Assembly: GCA_011800805.1 (NCBI GenBank)
Contig: MPNW01000396.1
Span: forward strand, 1 to 64,000
Source: Hirudo medicinalis
Taxonomy: Eukaryota; Annelida; Clitellata; Hirudinida; Hirudinidae
Length of the DNA stretch: 64,000 nt
Direction: 5' to 3'
Shown: positions 23,101 to 35,888 of the stretch, piece after piece
Numbering within the stretch: the first letter of the stretch is position 1
Layout: each line of letters begins with the position of its first letter
Translations under genes and position numbers: made by a program
The notes under the pieces: generated by a model
The model's input: only the letters and a program-made list of their open reading frames with translations
Database searches by the model: none
What the model was told of the DNA's origin: nothing

Positions 23101-26100
23101 CATGCATAGATTATTAGAGGGTTAAATAAGATGTGGAGTCATGGAGGACTTTTGCAAAATGAGAGAAAATATTTTCAGTGTCGGGCAACTTCACCGATTC
23201 GTTGGTGAACTTCATTCCGAGGGACCCTCTCCTCTTCAACACGAGGTGCGGCCATCACTGTCAGGTTGTGGCCAATCAGAAGACGGCACTCAGACCGAAG
23301 TAAAAATATTTATTCTGTAGTTCGTTTTGGAGAAGAGTCATGCTTTGTAATGGAGATGCAGTTCGTACTTATTATTATTTAAATAAACAGCTATTAATTG
23401 AAACGGTCATCCTTAAAGGACAATCAACTTTTACTTGGGTTATCATTCATTCCACTTTGTCTGCATTGGTTATTGTTCATATCATTGATTTGATGTTGAC
23501 GTGACTGTGTTCTGAAAGTTACGAGGAATACTTTAAAACTCTAAAGCGCCATGGAGGACTTCAACAACGCAGTGGTGTTGACTCAACGATACCTGGAGCC
23601 GGAGGAGATGTTCGAGGTGCGCATCGACAGGATGGTGGAAAAGTGGGCGGGATCGATAGAGATCGGCGTGACCACTCATTCGCCGGCGGACTTCGAATTT
23701 CCCTCGACCATGACCAACGTTCGGTCGGGGACTTGGATGATGACAGGGAACGGCATCATGCACAATGGAGTCACCATTCTCGAGAACTATGGTCACAACT
23801 TGGATAAATTGAAGGTTGCTTTGTTGTTGTTTTTAAAACTGGAATCAATCCCAGCTTTATTTTTCATTAGATTAATATTTTTAAATTGATATCATCTATT
23901 GCTGGCACCAAGGTGCTGCCAAATTAGAATGTAATCGTTAGCAGCTCGATATTTCTAATAACGCAGGCGGGGGATAGGGTCGGAGCCTTGAGGAAGATCG
24001 ATGGCTGCCTCCATTTTTACGTCAACGGGTTCGATCAAGGACTCGCCGCCTCCGACGTCCCGCCAAATGTCTTCGGGGTGGTTGATCTCTACGGGCAGGC
24101 TGCGATGGCTACCATCATAAATCCGAGCGGTTTGTTGATTTTGTTTTGATTTGTTGTAATTATAACAATAATAATAATAATATTAATACCTCCAGTTTTA
24201 AATGGATTTGCATAGCCATCGTCCTTTTACCCACCCATTCCAGAATTGGCGAACCTCCCAGAATCATCCTCGTATGCCAACCTGTACTCTGGCCTCTACT
24301 TCCAGCCCTGCCCTGCTCATCAGGACAATTCCTTCTCCTCTGACTTGGCAGTCATTTCTGAAGATTCGAAGACTGTCTGCAGGCTGCAAGAGAGGAGGGG
24401 TCGAAGACACGACGCCGTCGTCATCAGCAGTCGACCGCTCGGGACCAACGAACTGTTCGAAGTCGTACTGGTTCAGACGGCCAACGGAGGAGAAAGAAGC
24501 ATCGAAGCAGGTTTCTGAATTTCAATTGGTCGGAGGATCGACGAGCGGATGTCCTTATCGGATTGGATGACGTCGCTTTTTGTTAATTTGTCGAGCAGTT
24601 TTATTTATTTTTTAATTGTATTCATATTTGATTACTGAACCGACTGAATGAATATCACATGGTGATATGAATGAATCGGTCTGCAAATAAAGTTATTATT
24701 ATTATAATAAAAATGATTTAGTAAATTAATTAGTCGATTGATCAACTTTGATTAATAAATCAACAATATGTCAAGGTGTAAAGTGGTTCGGTCGAATGGA
24801 TGGGAGGAGCCACGATCAACTTGTCTGGATTTTGAGGTTAGTTTTATTTTTTTTTCTTGATCTTCAACCTATCACATTTGCTTTTGCTACTTTAGGTCTT
24901 CAAAATAACAATTTTTATTTTTTTGCATTCTTGCTGATTACAGCAATTAATTAATGACTGTGACATATTTATGTATGTTGTATTTACATGTGACATGTTG
25001 TGGTTGCAGTGGAAATATTGGTGCTCAGCAATGCATGGTTATAAATATCACTAATCATCATCGTCGTCGTCGTCGATGTCATCATCATCATCATCAACAC
25101 TAACACCATACTTAATTGTAATGAAGTTCTTAGGAGACATGTCTAAATCAATAAATCAATATCAATATCATTCAATATCAATAAATAGCACTTAAATGCT
25201 ATTTTAGCTAAAGTTCGAACGAGGTATTTGTTAGCGTAGTCACATTCTGGTCAGAATTAATTCGCTTCTGGCGACATAAAAGTTATACTAACTTTCAGGA
25301 AGTGTCACCTAATTAATGTTCTTATGGCAATGGCTTTTCAGAAGCCCCAGTGCTTTATAGAAACTCTTAAATTCTCTTTTGTAGAATTTCCTAATTACAA
25401 AAAAAACCCAAACTATTTTTAGTGGCAGCACAGTCATGCAAGGGGAGGAGACGGTGAAGATAAATTATGCTCTCGATCTCGATGCAATCAAGGCCAGGTC
25501 GAAGGTCGGGTTGATGGCAAGAGCTGACGGATCTCTCCACTACTTCTTGAATGGCTTGGATAAGGGGCCTGCATGCTCAGGGATTCCCAAGGGTTTGTTT
25601 AACTTTTGCTTCTAACATGTTGTTTTTTAATATGTCATGACTGGCATAACAGCAACACCATCTGTAATTTAAGATGTTAATGTGATGTAATGTGACAATT
25701 ATGATCGTGTCTGTCGTCAATTTTGATTTCAAATCGAATGTTTGCAGAGCCAAATAAACTGCTCGTTATTTAGTGGCACGGACTCATTCTTTTCCTACCT
25801 CGACGTCTTCCAGGTGTTTACGGGGTGATCAGTCTCGTCGGTCGAGGCACGCAGTTGGCCGTAGTGGATCCCATGTTGTCGTCGGGGTCGCACGATTCAA
25901 GTTCCGACCAGGTTTCTAACCAGGAGGACATGAGCACCAGCGTCATCTACAATGGTTTGTTCAAAATGTAGACGTTGTCCATAAGTCTAATGATTAATAA
26001 TAAATAATAAATTTAACTCTCGTGAAACGTGCATTCATTTTGATGACTCAGTGCACTGAAGTATTACAATAAACAACAGTGTTATAATAAACAAAATAAC

Positions 26101-28996
26101 CACAGGCGATTAACAGGTACTTAATTAAACAATTTGATTGCATTTGACTCATGAATATTAATCGACCCCCCCCCCCCAGACACATTGGTCCAGCAGTTTA
26201 GCACGCACCACCTCAGGAATGTCGACCTCAGCGACAACAACTCTCGTGCGTCGAGGTCGGCCGATCGGAGCAGTGCCTGGGTCTGCAGTGGGAAACCTCT
26301 GAAAATAAATGAACCCTTTGAGGTTGACTCGAGTTTTTGCCGTTTTTAATTACGATAATTCCGATATTATTATTAATAATAGAGTGTTGTCGAGCCCGTG
26401 CGTCAACGACTCTCGTGTGTCGATGGATCGAACGTCGTTACATTACGACCGTTGCTAATAATCGTTCTGCCGTCATCATGCTGTCGGGATATTATAACGT
26501 TCACGATGTTCGCAGATTCAGGTGGAGAGCACCTCGTGCGTGTTCGGCGGCGGCTTTCGGATCGGTCTGACTTCCTCGCCTCTACCAGACCTGCTTCTCT
26601 CCGACCTCGAACTTCAGAACAGATTCCGACTGACCCTCGCGACTTCCGACCTCTACGTCCGGGACGAACTCGTCCGGGAATGTTTCTGCTCCGACCTGGA
26701 CGGGCTGTCGGAAGGTGACAAAATCGGTCTCGGGGTTGGTTTGGGGGAGCACGGGGAAAGGGAGTTCCACCTGTTCATTAACGGCTCACACGTTGCTGCT
26801 CACGTTTTGAACTGCGTTCTGAAGGTTGGCATTGCAATTGATTATTCGTTAGGATGTTGCAGTGTTACAATGTTGATTGTTGCTTTTGATGTTATTAAAA
26901 ACAACAACAACAACAATAATAATAACAACAATAATAATAATAATAACAATAATAATAATATTGTTATTATTAATTATGTATTATTAATCATTTTATTTTA
27001 AAAATAAATGAATAACATGATTTGGTTCATCGTACAACTTCCAACAGAAACTTAATGAAACTTAATTTCACTAAATCTCCAGTTGTATATATATTAACAT
27101 ATATGTAACATATTTTTCAATGCAGTTGTATATATATTAACATATATGTAACATATTTTTCAATGCAGTTGTATATATATTAACATATATGTAACATATT
27201 TTTCAATGCCTTTTATTTGTTTACTGTTGAATGGTTTCTTCAGGCATTTTACGTGGAATTGCATCTGAACGGAAAGGTCCACGACGTTTCCATCTGCCCT
27301 CCCGGTTCTGTTGTCATTCCACAGGTCAATCAGTGCACCTTGACACCCATGATGATGATGTCACTGCAGGTATATGATAAAAGGTGTGACTGAGACATTG
27401 CCAGATTGATGATGATAATGGTGATGATGAAGGAAAGTGATGATATCAGGGTTACATTATTAATAAAGACGATGAAAATGAAAATGGTAGCAGTAGCTTA
27501 ATGTGTACGTAGATTGTATTTGCACATGTATTTGTGCTGAGTGACTATTGTATTTTGCACCAATAAGTTGAAATTGTTATGCAATCAATAAAATAATTAC
27601 ATTCGTTGTTTATTTTAAACAATTAAGCAGTTTATTAATAACACGAGTAATAACATCGTTTATTTAGGTCATCCAACAAGACAGAGAGGACGAATCGGAG
27701 AACGTCTCGTCGTGTCGGAGTTCGGCTGCCGCGGAGGCGCCGCAAAAGGACGACCCCGATCATTTCTGGGGATGCTGTGCCGGCGAGAACGTCGAACTGA
27801 CGGAAAAGGGCGGCTTGAAGAGGATGAACGGCTTCAATCATGGAGTCGTCGTCCTCGAAAGGTCGCTGGGAGTCAACGAAGTTCTGAAGGTCGATCGATC
27901 AGTAAATAAATCATTACAACATAAAAACCCAACCTGAATTCGAAAAGTTCAAACAAAGTAGCCAAGAGGCTAGAAGCCACAAGAACATGTTCTAGAGGTC
28001 AAGACTTGTAGCAGGGGTTTAGACTCCAGTCATGGGAACTCTGTCCTTATCGTCTAGTTATGCAATTGATGTTAACGAGTGCACTGCACGTATGCACGCA
28101 TGTGCATCTCGATGGTCGATCAAAGTATATTATCAAATCTCATTTGATCGATCGAGGTGACCTTCGTTAAACTACTTCAGGTAAAAGTCGAAGAGTTGGA
28201 AGACAAGTGGTCATCCTCCTTGAAGGTCGGTTTCCTGGTCCAGCACTGCAGCAACAAGTTGGACACGTCGCGCGACTTCAAACTGCCAAAGTCGAGCCTC
28301 GACTTCAAGGTCGGCTCGTGCATCTTCTCGTCGAATTTTCTCTTCATCAACGGATTCAAGGTGAATGGTCGAGCGGTGACGAGTAGAGGTAGAGGTGACG
28401 AGTCCACCGAACACCTGTTGAATAGTGATTGGTGGACATATTTTCATGCAGGTTCCATGCATTCCTTCCAACCTTTGGAACATGGATGACCTTGTGGTAG
28501 GTGATGTTCTGAGCCTATCACGTGACCTCAAAGGACATGTTCATCTTGGCCTGAATGGGGAGGAGCTTGCAGTGATTGACCTGTGTGCCCATCTGAATGC
28601 CATCCAATCAGGGAGGCACTTCTGCATGGAGGAGAACAAAGATTTGCAACTTCTTGTCCACCAATATCCAGGTCGCAAAAGGTCGCAAGTCTTTTTCCCC
28701 GTGGTCGACCTTTACGGAAAAGCCAAGTGTGTTAAGGTCGCAATCTCGGCCCTCAGTTGCAAGAATGAGGTCAGTACTGCTGGACAGCAACTCTTGGCTC
28801 TGCCTCAAGCTTCTGATGAACGAGAGAAGGCTGACAGCGAAAATGGTTCAATGATTACAATGAAGATAATTTATCATTGCAATCATCATTGTCAATGTAA
28901 CCATCGGGAAGTTTTTGCTATTTAAATATTTATTACTCATTCACATCAAAACCATCAATATATCCTTCACTGTTGGTTATTGCCAACATCATCACA

Positions 28997-29039
<43 letters not shown>

Positions 29040-30824
29040 ACAACTTCTATCAACTATTTTTCATTGTCAACCATGTCAAATGAAATCTTGTGTCCACAAA
29101 GAATCGAAGGAGAAATCCTCAGCTGAGGAGAACGTGTCCCCGCGAGTGGTCGACACGAACGACTGCAAATTCTTCCAACTCTGCACTGAAGTCAAGAACT
29201 CTCTGTCCTTGCCTGGTCTGTGGGGTTATGTCCTATGGTGGTGATGATGGTGACGATGATAATGATAATGCCGATGGTGACGACGTTGGTCACCTTGGCG
29301 ATTATGATAATGGTGTCATAATAAGTGGTATGTCCTAAATGCCACATGAACTAAAGTTTTGAATGCATCATGTATAACTTAAAATGGAAGTTCTTAAAGC
29401 TATTATGAGAGAATCACGACATTGTTGCATGAATTGCTCGCTTGATTGGTTGTTATAATTAGAAAAGATCACAATGCTCTCATCAGTAACCTGATTGCTC
29501 TTTCCACAGAGGGGTTTTTCCATGATGAAAATCTGAGGTGCTACTGTGAATCATGTCACAAGCTCAATAGAGAAGGTCTCTACTTCAGAAAGGGGGAGCC
29601 ACCCAGGGATTACGCCACCCCGGTTGGATGGGCATCCTTCCCTCTCAGGTGGGTAACAACATAAAAAAAATAGTATCATAGTGCTGTTGTGTTTTTGTCA
29701 GGGATTATCTGCTATGCATTTTATCATATTTTATATTATTATTATTATTATTGTGGTTGTTGTCTTTGGTTTATCACAGCATGAGTTAATTAATATTAAT
29801 TTATGCTAATTCCTATAATGAACTAGAGATTGTGATCCTTCAGACAGCAGTACAGGAATGAATCGTCAGACGTGTGGCACACTGCCTACCATGGAGTCGA
29901 TGTTGGCAGGGTTCGCAGGATTTTGGACTCAGGAGACATCGTCCTTCCAAGTCAGTTCAACTAATCAATCAATAAACAATGACCAATCAATCACTCACTC
30001 AACAACAATCATTCAATCAATCAATCAATAACGATCAATTAAATTAAATTAAATTATTGTTAATGAAACGTCTTGATTAATTAAATTGTCATTTAGAGGT
30101 TTTGTTGTTTCACTTACAGCAAAATAATTAGCAATCGCTTGCTCGATCGGTTAATAAAATAATTAGCAATCATTTCAGGCAACCAGCTTTTTGGCGGGAG
30201 GGGCTCGATGATGGGCAACTTCTCGGAGGAAAAGTCTGGGCCCGAGGATATGCAGGACGTGAGGCCGGTGATCCTGTCGCCCACCATAAAATATGCATCC
30301 TTGATTCACTTTTCGCCGAAGTTGAAGTGAGCGGAACATCTGAATAGATTAGAGTTTTGATTTTTTATTTTCAGCTAATTAAATCAGTCAGTCTAGTTGG
30401 GTCGTTAGTAACCATTCTTAAAAATGCTATGTTTAGTCAATTAAATTTTAAAGAATGTGATTGGCATCAGTCGACTTAGATTAAGATTAATTAAGATTGA
30501 CGAGTTCAAAATAATCCTCGTTAATCGCTGCTCGCCATTTGCCGTCATTTTGATAAACCAAGCGATACATTACGATTTGCACGGAATATTGTAATCGTCA
30601 CGAAATGCAGATACATCGACGAGAAAACGAGAAAGGCATACTGGGCTCAGCTGTCCTTCCAGGTGTCGCTGAAGCCGGGCTCGTACAAGGTGAACTCTCA
30701 AACTGTCGGACTCGAGGGTCACTTGGACTCGAGATTTGCCAACTCCGAACTGGAGTGGCTGACCAAGGAACAGAAAGCGGTCGTTTTGAATTCTTTGCTT
30801 ATTAGGGTCGAGGTCAATCAGTGA
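20108..30824 (+). CDS. NEURL4: Neuralized-like protein 4, complete 24-exon gene
   Basis: Exons: 20108-20284, 20376-20748, 20988-21415, 21836-21947, 22365-22453, 22798-23038, 23179-23299, 23547-23814, 23967-24129, 24244-24510, 24776-24836, 25423-25592, 25814-25954, 26180-26322, 26522-26824, 27244-27369, 27668-27889, 28181-28360, 28452-28845, 29102-29215, 29510-29648, 29844-29950, 30179-30326, 30611-30824. Together they are 4701 bases, in phase throughout, giving 1566 residues (human NEURL4 is about 1562). Six Neuralized homology repeats lie at roughly residues 10-175, 278-460, 495-655, 690-865, 890-1060 and 1095-1310. They carry repeated signatures such as [16 protein letters not shown] and [11 protein letters not shown]. 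Residues 1370-1566 form the NEURL4 C-terminal region ([53 protein letters not shown]). NEURL4 works with HERC2 and CP110 at centrioles and modulates Notch signalling in flies. The intron after 22453 has a GC donor. The middle of repeat 4 is short and poorly conserved. Confidence 0.95.
22088..22215 (-). mobile_element. tRNA-derived SINE, copy C, inside a NEURL4 intron
   Basis: Lies in the intron between 21947 and 22365. The plus-strand blocks CCATTTATG, GGCAGTGCAGGCTGGGTTTTGAA and AACTCGGCCCTCTGAG match copies A and B. The internal box B region is decayed (GCATTCAAAACCC on the minus strand). Confidence 0.5.
26895..26961. repeat. (AAC)n/(AAT)n microsatellite in a NEURL4 intron
   Basis: Mixed AAC and AAT triplets directly downstream of the exon ending 26824. 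Reading through the splice donor gives a poly-asparagine tail, which is an artefact. Confidence 0.9.
27080..27208 (+). repeat. Three perfect 43-bp tandem repeats in a NEURL4 intron
   Basis: Copies start at 27080, 27123 and 27166 and are identical in the visible sequence. Each contains the near-palindrome TATATATTAACATATAT. The first two are followed by TTTTTCAATGCAG, which looks like a 3' splice site, where the next unit begins. The true acceptor (TTTCTTCAG) is at 27243. Confidence 0.95.
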
Positions 30825-31471
30825 CCTAGGTGACCTTTGCATTGTCTTCTATTGGCCGCTATTTTTTAGCCTTTCGACACATTTGAGAGACCAAGTATTC
30901 TATGTATTGATTCAAGTTTTTTTTTTTTTAGTCAGTTGTCGATATTTTTTGATCTCGTCGTATCCTCGTACAATCCAAGTGAAGCCAAATTTTTTTAGGC
31001 GTTTTTATTGAATTCCCATTGACCATTTTGAAGTTTAGCAATGCGAACGTCATCACATTCGAACATCTGAAACGATATTGGCCGACGGATTTAAGCCCGC
31101 TCATTAACTCGAGTGTCGAGTCCCTCGCGAATAAAAATTATCTCATCGAACGTGCTTTGTGTTCAGGCGTTTGAATGTTCGTATGTGAGGAGCATAATAG
31201 AACAAATGTTATGTGTCGTCTGGAATTTATACTTTGGTCTTACTCGAAGTTGTAAGAATTAATTCTTTGCAGTTTGTACGTGAATTTGAATGAAATTAGC
31301 TATTTATAGTTAGAAGGCAAATTATATTCTCGCTTGTTTACTTGAAAAAAATTACAACGAACATTTCTGTTTAATAAATTATTGAAATTATTTCACATCT
31401 GATTTCACCTTTTTCCACTTAAAAAGGATTCTCAACAGGTGCAAAGTTTAAAATGAATTGGAATTTGTTCG

Positions 31472-34400
31472 TTAATTCTCTTCTTCGGAATCCAACATTA
31501 TCTTCGGTTCTTCTGGACAAGGGAAATTCACGTACCTCGAAAGTTCGGGTTGGGCGTGGTCGCCGTAAGTGGGTCCCCAATAGTAGAAAGGCATGATGCC
31601 ATTGATGGACCACGCCATCCACACCTCGCCCCCCTCGTCAGCATAGGGCACGACGTCAGTCTGATCGAGGGTCAGGCGACCTGAATCGATCAGCTGTTTG
31701 AAGGTCTGGAAGGTATATATTTATTAAGATAATAAATTAGTATAAATATATTATGTATTATTATTAAACTATTAGTTTGTATATTATAATATAGTTTGAT
31801 GTTGAGAAAGTTATTTTGGACAATGACATTAATAAATACATTCTTAGGTTTATATTTAAGTAAAAATACTTACAAATAATTACTTGCATAATCAAATTAC
31901 AAGTAATATTGATAATCAAATGCTCATAATTGCTTTAAAATAGATTGGTGCTTTCTAAATCATCACTGCGTTGCAATAAGATGAGGTGTTTGCAAAGACC
32001 ACAAAGTCAAATGACAAGAAGGCTCACAATGCAGGCAGCCTGGTCGGGCTTGTTTCCTGTGACATACATTTCTTCCAATGTCTGGTTGTTGATGAGGCAG
32101 TGAGCCAATGAACAGAGCCCCTTTCCTGTGAGACCATTCTTGACCACACTCAGTCTGAAGGTTTATTATAATTAGTAATAATTAGTTGACATGGTTGATG
32201 AGAACTATTAGAACAGCAACAAGTATGTTCTCTTTGACGACCTCTAAAGACAATTTCTTTAAACCTGACAACCATAGCAAGTTGAGTAATAATATTAACT
32301 AATGTTGATATTAACTGGCAATTAATAATAATTGCGATACTATTGTAAAGTTACTAACATTATAATGACTGAAATGTCTGTTCAGTTAACATTATTGAAG
32401 CCAAACATTCTCTATGTGTAATGAAGCAGCTTTAAAATATAATCTCGGATTTTTTGGTCAAGAAATATATTTTTCAAATAAAAATAACAAGTATAATAAG
32501 TTAGCTATGAATTAGAAATCATTGAAAATAATAAATTTAGAAACCAAAAAGGAAATGGACCTCTTGAGGTTGGTGTTGTAAAGCGCGAGAGCCTCGGCAA
32601 TGTTGATGGCCCCTCGTCCGAGATGAGGTTCAGACCCATGTCCAGTGTTGCCAAGTTGGTGTTTTGTCTCAGAAGGTGGGCAATCTTAGCTGCCCCACTC
32701 AAGGTTATCTGGTTGCTAAGATAAGATCGAACGAGAATGTCGGTCGCAACGACTGACTTGGTGTCACAATAAAAGGATGATATGCTAAAATAATGTACAT
32801 AAAATAAAACAACAACATACAAGCATTTGAACAATGAGCTGTTTCAATTTTATAGGAAACGAGGTCTGTTTATTTGTAAGTAACATTTTGTTACACGAGT
32901 TTCAAAATCGTCGAAATCAGAGAAAACTCAACAACAATGGTGAATCGATGAAGATTCTATAATTAATGTGACAAATTATTTTAATTGATGAAGTTTTTTT
33001 GCAGTTCAGCTCATTAATATTAATTGTCTAATGAATATTAATTATCAACCTACCAGCTGAGGTCGAGGTAGGTCAGGTAGGAGTTGAAGCAGAGGGCTTC
33101 TGCCACAGTGATGGCGCCGAGGTGTTTGATGCCGTGCTTCCTCATGTGCAGTCTCGTCAGCGTCTTGTTCGTCTGACGGCACGAACGTCATTACGAGAGT
33201 CATTTCAATCGAGCTTAACTAATTAACTACAACCAATTAAAGGTCAACTAATTAACCAATTAATTAAGTGACCAATTACAAATGAGTTTGTTAATATTAG
33301 CACGAACCGGATATCGGCATTAGAATTAGATCAAATCTACTGCAACTGACATTAAAATTGTGGGCTAACCATAGCGTTATTAACAATCACATTATCATTA
33401 TTGATGCAAATAATATTTTTAGCCCATTATTGGATGACTAAGCCAGAGGCTCTATGTCAAGTTATGCTTTAAGCTGTGACGACGACGTTAATTGATAAAA
33501 CATTAACAATTAATGTTAGTAAATAAAGCTTTAATAGTTAATGTTAATTAGTAACTAGTAGTTCGTCTGTATAAGATGTTCTTCACCGACTTTGAGCATG
33601 GATGCGTACTGGTTGAAAATGTCCTCCTCTATGGTTTTTATGATCGGCCTGCTCACGTTGAGGGCCTTGAGGCTCTTGTTTTCGTGGAGCACCGTCGTCA
33701 TGGCGATCACAGCGGTCAAACCCTGGACAAAATGATAAATTATTTAACTTTATTATAATTATTAAGTGAATATGATGTAAACAATAATAATAATATTAAT
33801 AATAATAATAACATTAATTTATGCAATAGAACAACAATAAATATCATAATTAGTGGCTAAAACTAATGAAACCGAAAGGAATAAAAAAGTATAAGTAAGT
33901 GTGAAATACTCAATTACATGAATATTCATCGCTAACAAGATTGGTCTTTAAAGAAATCACTGAGAATAAATTAGATTACTAACAAGTTAATATAGCAGAG
34001 TCATATAGAAACAACATATCATCTAAAAATGGTAACAAGCTATTTATAGATAAGAAAAGGTCGAGAGGTCACCAGGTCGCAGTCGGCCAGGTCGATCTCT
34101 TCTAGGCTCTCGTTGATCTGAAGAGCCTCTGCGAAGTAAACCCCTCCCTTGTCCCCGATCTTATTTCCGTTCATCCTCAGCGACTTCAAAGAGTTGTTCC
34201 TCTGATGGGAGTAATGCTTAGGTTTGAATGGACGAAATCGATAGTGCATTCGCGAGGTCGTCGTCATTGTCGGTAATTGGTAATAAGTAATGGTTAAAAA
34301 TGTAAATATTAAACAATAAAGCAGCAATTATTCGTGGGTTACTGACAATGTTAATGTCATGTTAATAATGTCATTGAATATCTGAAAAAGTTATTCAAAG

Positions 34401-35532
34401 TTAACATCGCAATTGTTATCATCAGCAGTGTTGCTGGTGATTAAGGCTTGTTCTCAAATCTCAACCAACATTACCTATTCCAATTACTTGGTGAATTACA
34501 GCCACTAATTTGAAATGATCATAACATTAACCATCTTATATATTACTATTATATTATTTATACTATTGTATTACTTTACTGTTATTACTATTATATTATT
34601 ATTTACTATTATTACTATTATATTATTATTTACAATTATTACTATTATACTAATATTTACTATTAGAAGTTAAAGTAATCAAAATGAACTCTAATCACGT
34701 GAAGTGAGGCAGCAATATGCTGGGCTCCAATTGCTTCGATGTCGTTGCACATGAGATTCAGTTTTTTCATTGCAGAATTGTGCTATTTGTAAGAAATACA
34801 AAACATTTTAACTAAGTTAGTTAAATGCATGAAACTATTCTCGTTCGTGAATATTAAAACTGACGGAACGGCAAAAACATTACGCAAAGTAATTTTGCCA
34901 GATGAACGGCTCCTTTGTCGGTGATGTTGTTGAATCTTAAATCCAGAGAAACAATGTATCTGTTGCCAGCAAGCCATGTTGCAAAAACATTGGCATCACT
35001 GTCACCCAATCTGGTAGTGGTCATGACTTTGTTGTTGCCAGCCAAATAGAGTGATGTCTCTTTGTTGCAGAGTCTTTGCAACAGTGCAAGTTTAAGTTAT
35101 TTTTTGTGTAGTTATTATTTTATTATTAATAGTTGCTAAGGTTAAATCTATCTCGAAAACTAGTCAATTGTTTTTTCAGTGCGTTATATCTACCATGTTA
35201 TGTTAGCATCCATTTTAAAATGGATTCCTCCCTGACATGATTGAGCAGTATGCCATAAAATTAAAGGATATTCATTTGCTCAGTTACAGCAAGATTAAAT
35301 GAGGATAATTAAGTCCAATATCCGCCAAAGCTAAATGTGAAACAGATGTGCTGGCAGTGCACTGCAATTAATTAATTAATGTCAAGTTAGACCTAAATAG
35401 ACAGACAAGCACTCACATCATGCTTTCGTCCATTTCAAACTGGAGCATCGTTACAATGGTCTCGTTAGGTTCAGCTCTCAATTCGGTACATGCGAGAGAA
35501 TAATTGTTCATCGTCTCGTAGATGTCAGCCAT
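31472..35532 (-). CDS. LRRC34: Leucine-rich repeat-containing protein 34, with one apparent frameshift
   Basis: Nine exons: 35532-35417, 35073-34884, 34782-34699, 34201-34073, 33722-33591, 33172-33054, 32715-32561, 32154-32028 and 31705-31472. The product is about 428 residues (human about 419-464) with ribonuclease-inhibitor-type leucine-rich repeats, for example SLDLRFNNITDKGA, SLKSLRMNGNKIGDKG and YLTYLDLSCNQI. The ending (TDVVPYADEGGEVW, PFYYWGPTYGDHA) matches the unusual non-LRR tail of LRRC34. Exon phases agree everywhere except exon 7. There the frame before C32610-32613 and the frame after it (INIAEALALYNTNLK) differ by one base, so the exon is one base short. LRRC34 is linked to ciliated cells, germ cells and pluripotent cells. 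An X-box lies about 65 bases upstream of the start. The gene is convergent with NEURL4, with stop codons about 650 bases apart. Confidence 0.88.
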
Positions 35533-35591
35533 TTTTCAGTGATCACTAAAACCTATCGCTAACCAACTGGAAAAGTTTACAGTTCTCTCTG

Positions 35592-35605
35592 GTTGCTATA
35601 GCAAT
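35592..35605. promoter_or_regulatory. RFX X-box between LRRC34 and a divergent gene
   Basis: GTTGCTATAGCAAT is an imperfect palindrome fitting the RFX-factor X-box consensus (GTNRCC, short spacer, RGYAAC). It sits about 60 bases upstream of the LRRC34 ATG and about 285 bases upstream of the divergent open frame at 35889. X-boxes at this distance drive ciliary genes in animals. Assigned by motif and position; binding is not shown. Confidence 0.6.
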
Positions 35606-35888
35606 GACCTCCTCGTAGGAGGAGCGAGCATGCTAAACCTTGTTCTACAAAATAAAAATAATAAAACCAACTCGTTGATTTAAATATTTAATTAAAATAA
35701 AATTAAAGAGCAAACATCAACAATCGGACAAAACCAACAATAAAAAATTGGCGATCTCGCATCATAAGCGCACAGGCGACGGTCATGAACGCACCCTAGA
35801 GTAGAATTGAATTGCACGACTTCGACAGATATAATAGTCTATAATCGGCCATTTTAAACCAGGCGTATTTCAACGTCATATCTTGGCT

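Noticed and set aside
26825..27001. Poly-asparagine extension of a NEURL4 exon
   Set aside because: It is read-through past a good donor (AAG|GTTGGC) into a microsatellite; the next exon continues in phase.
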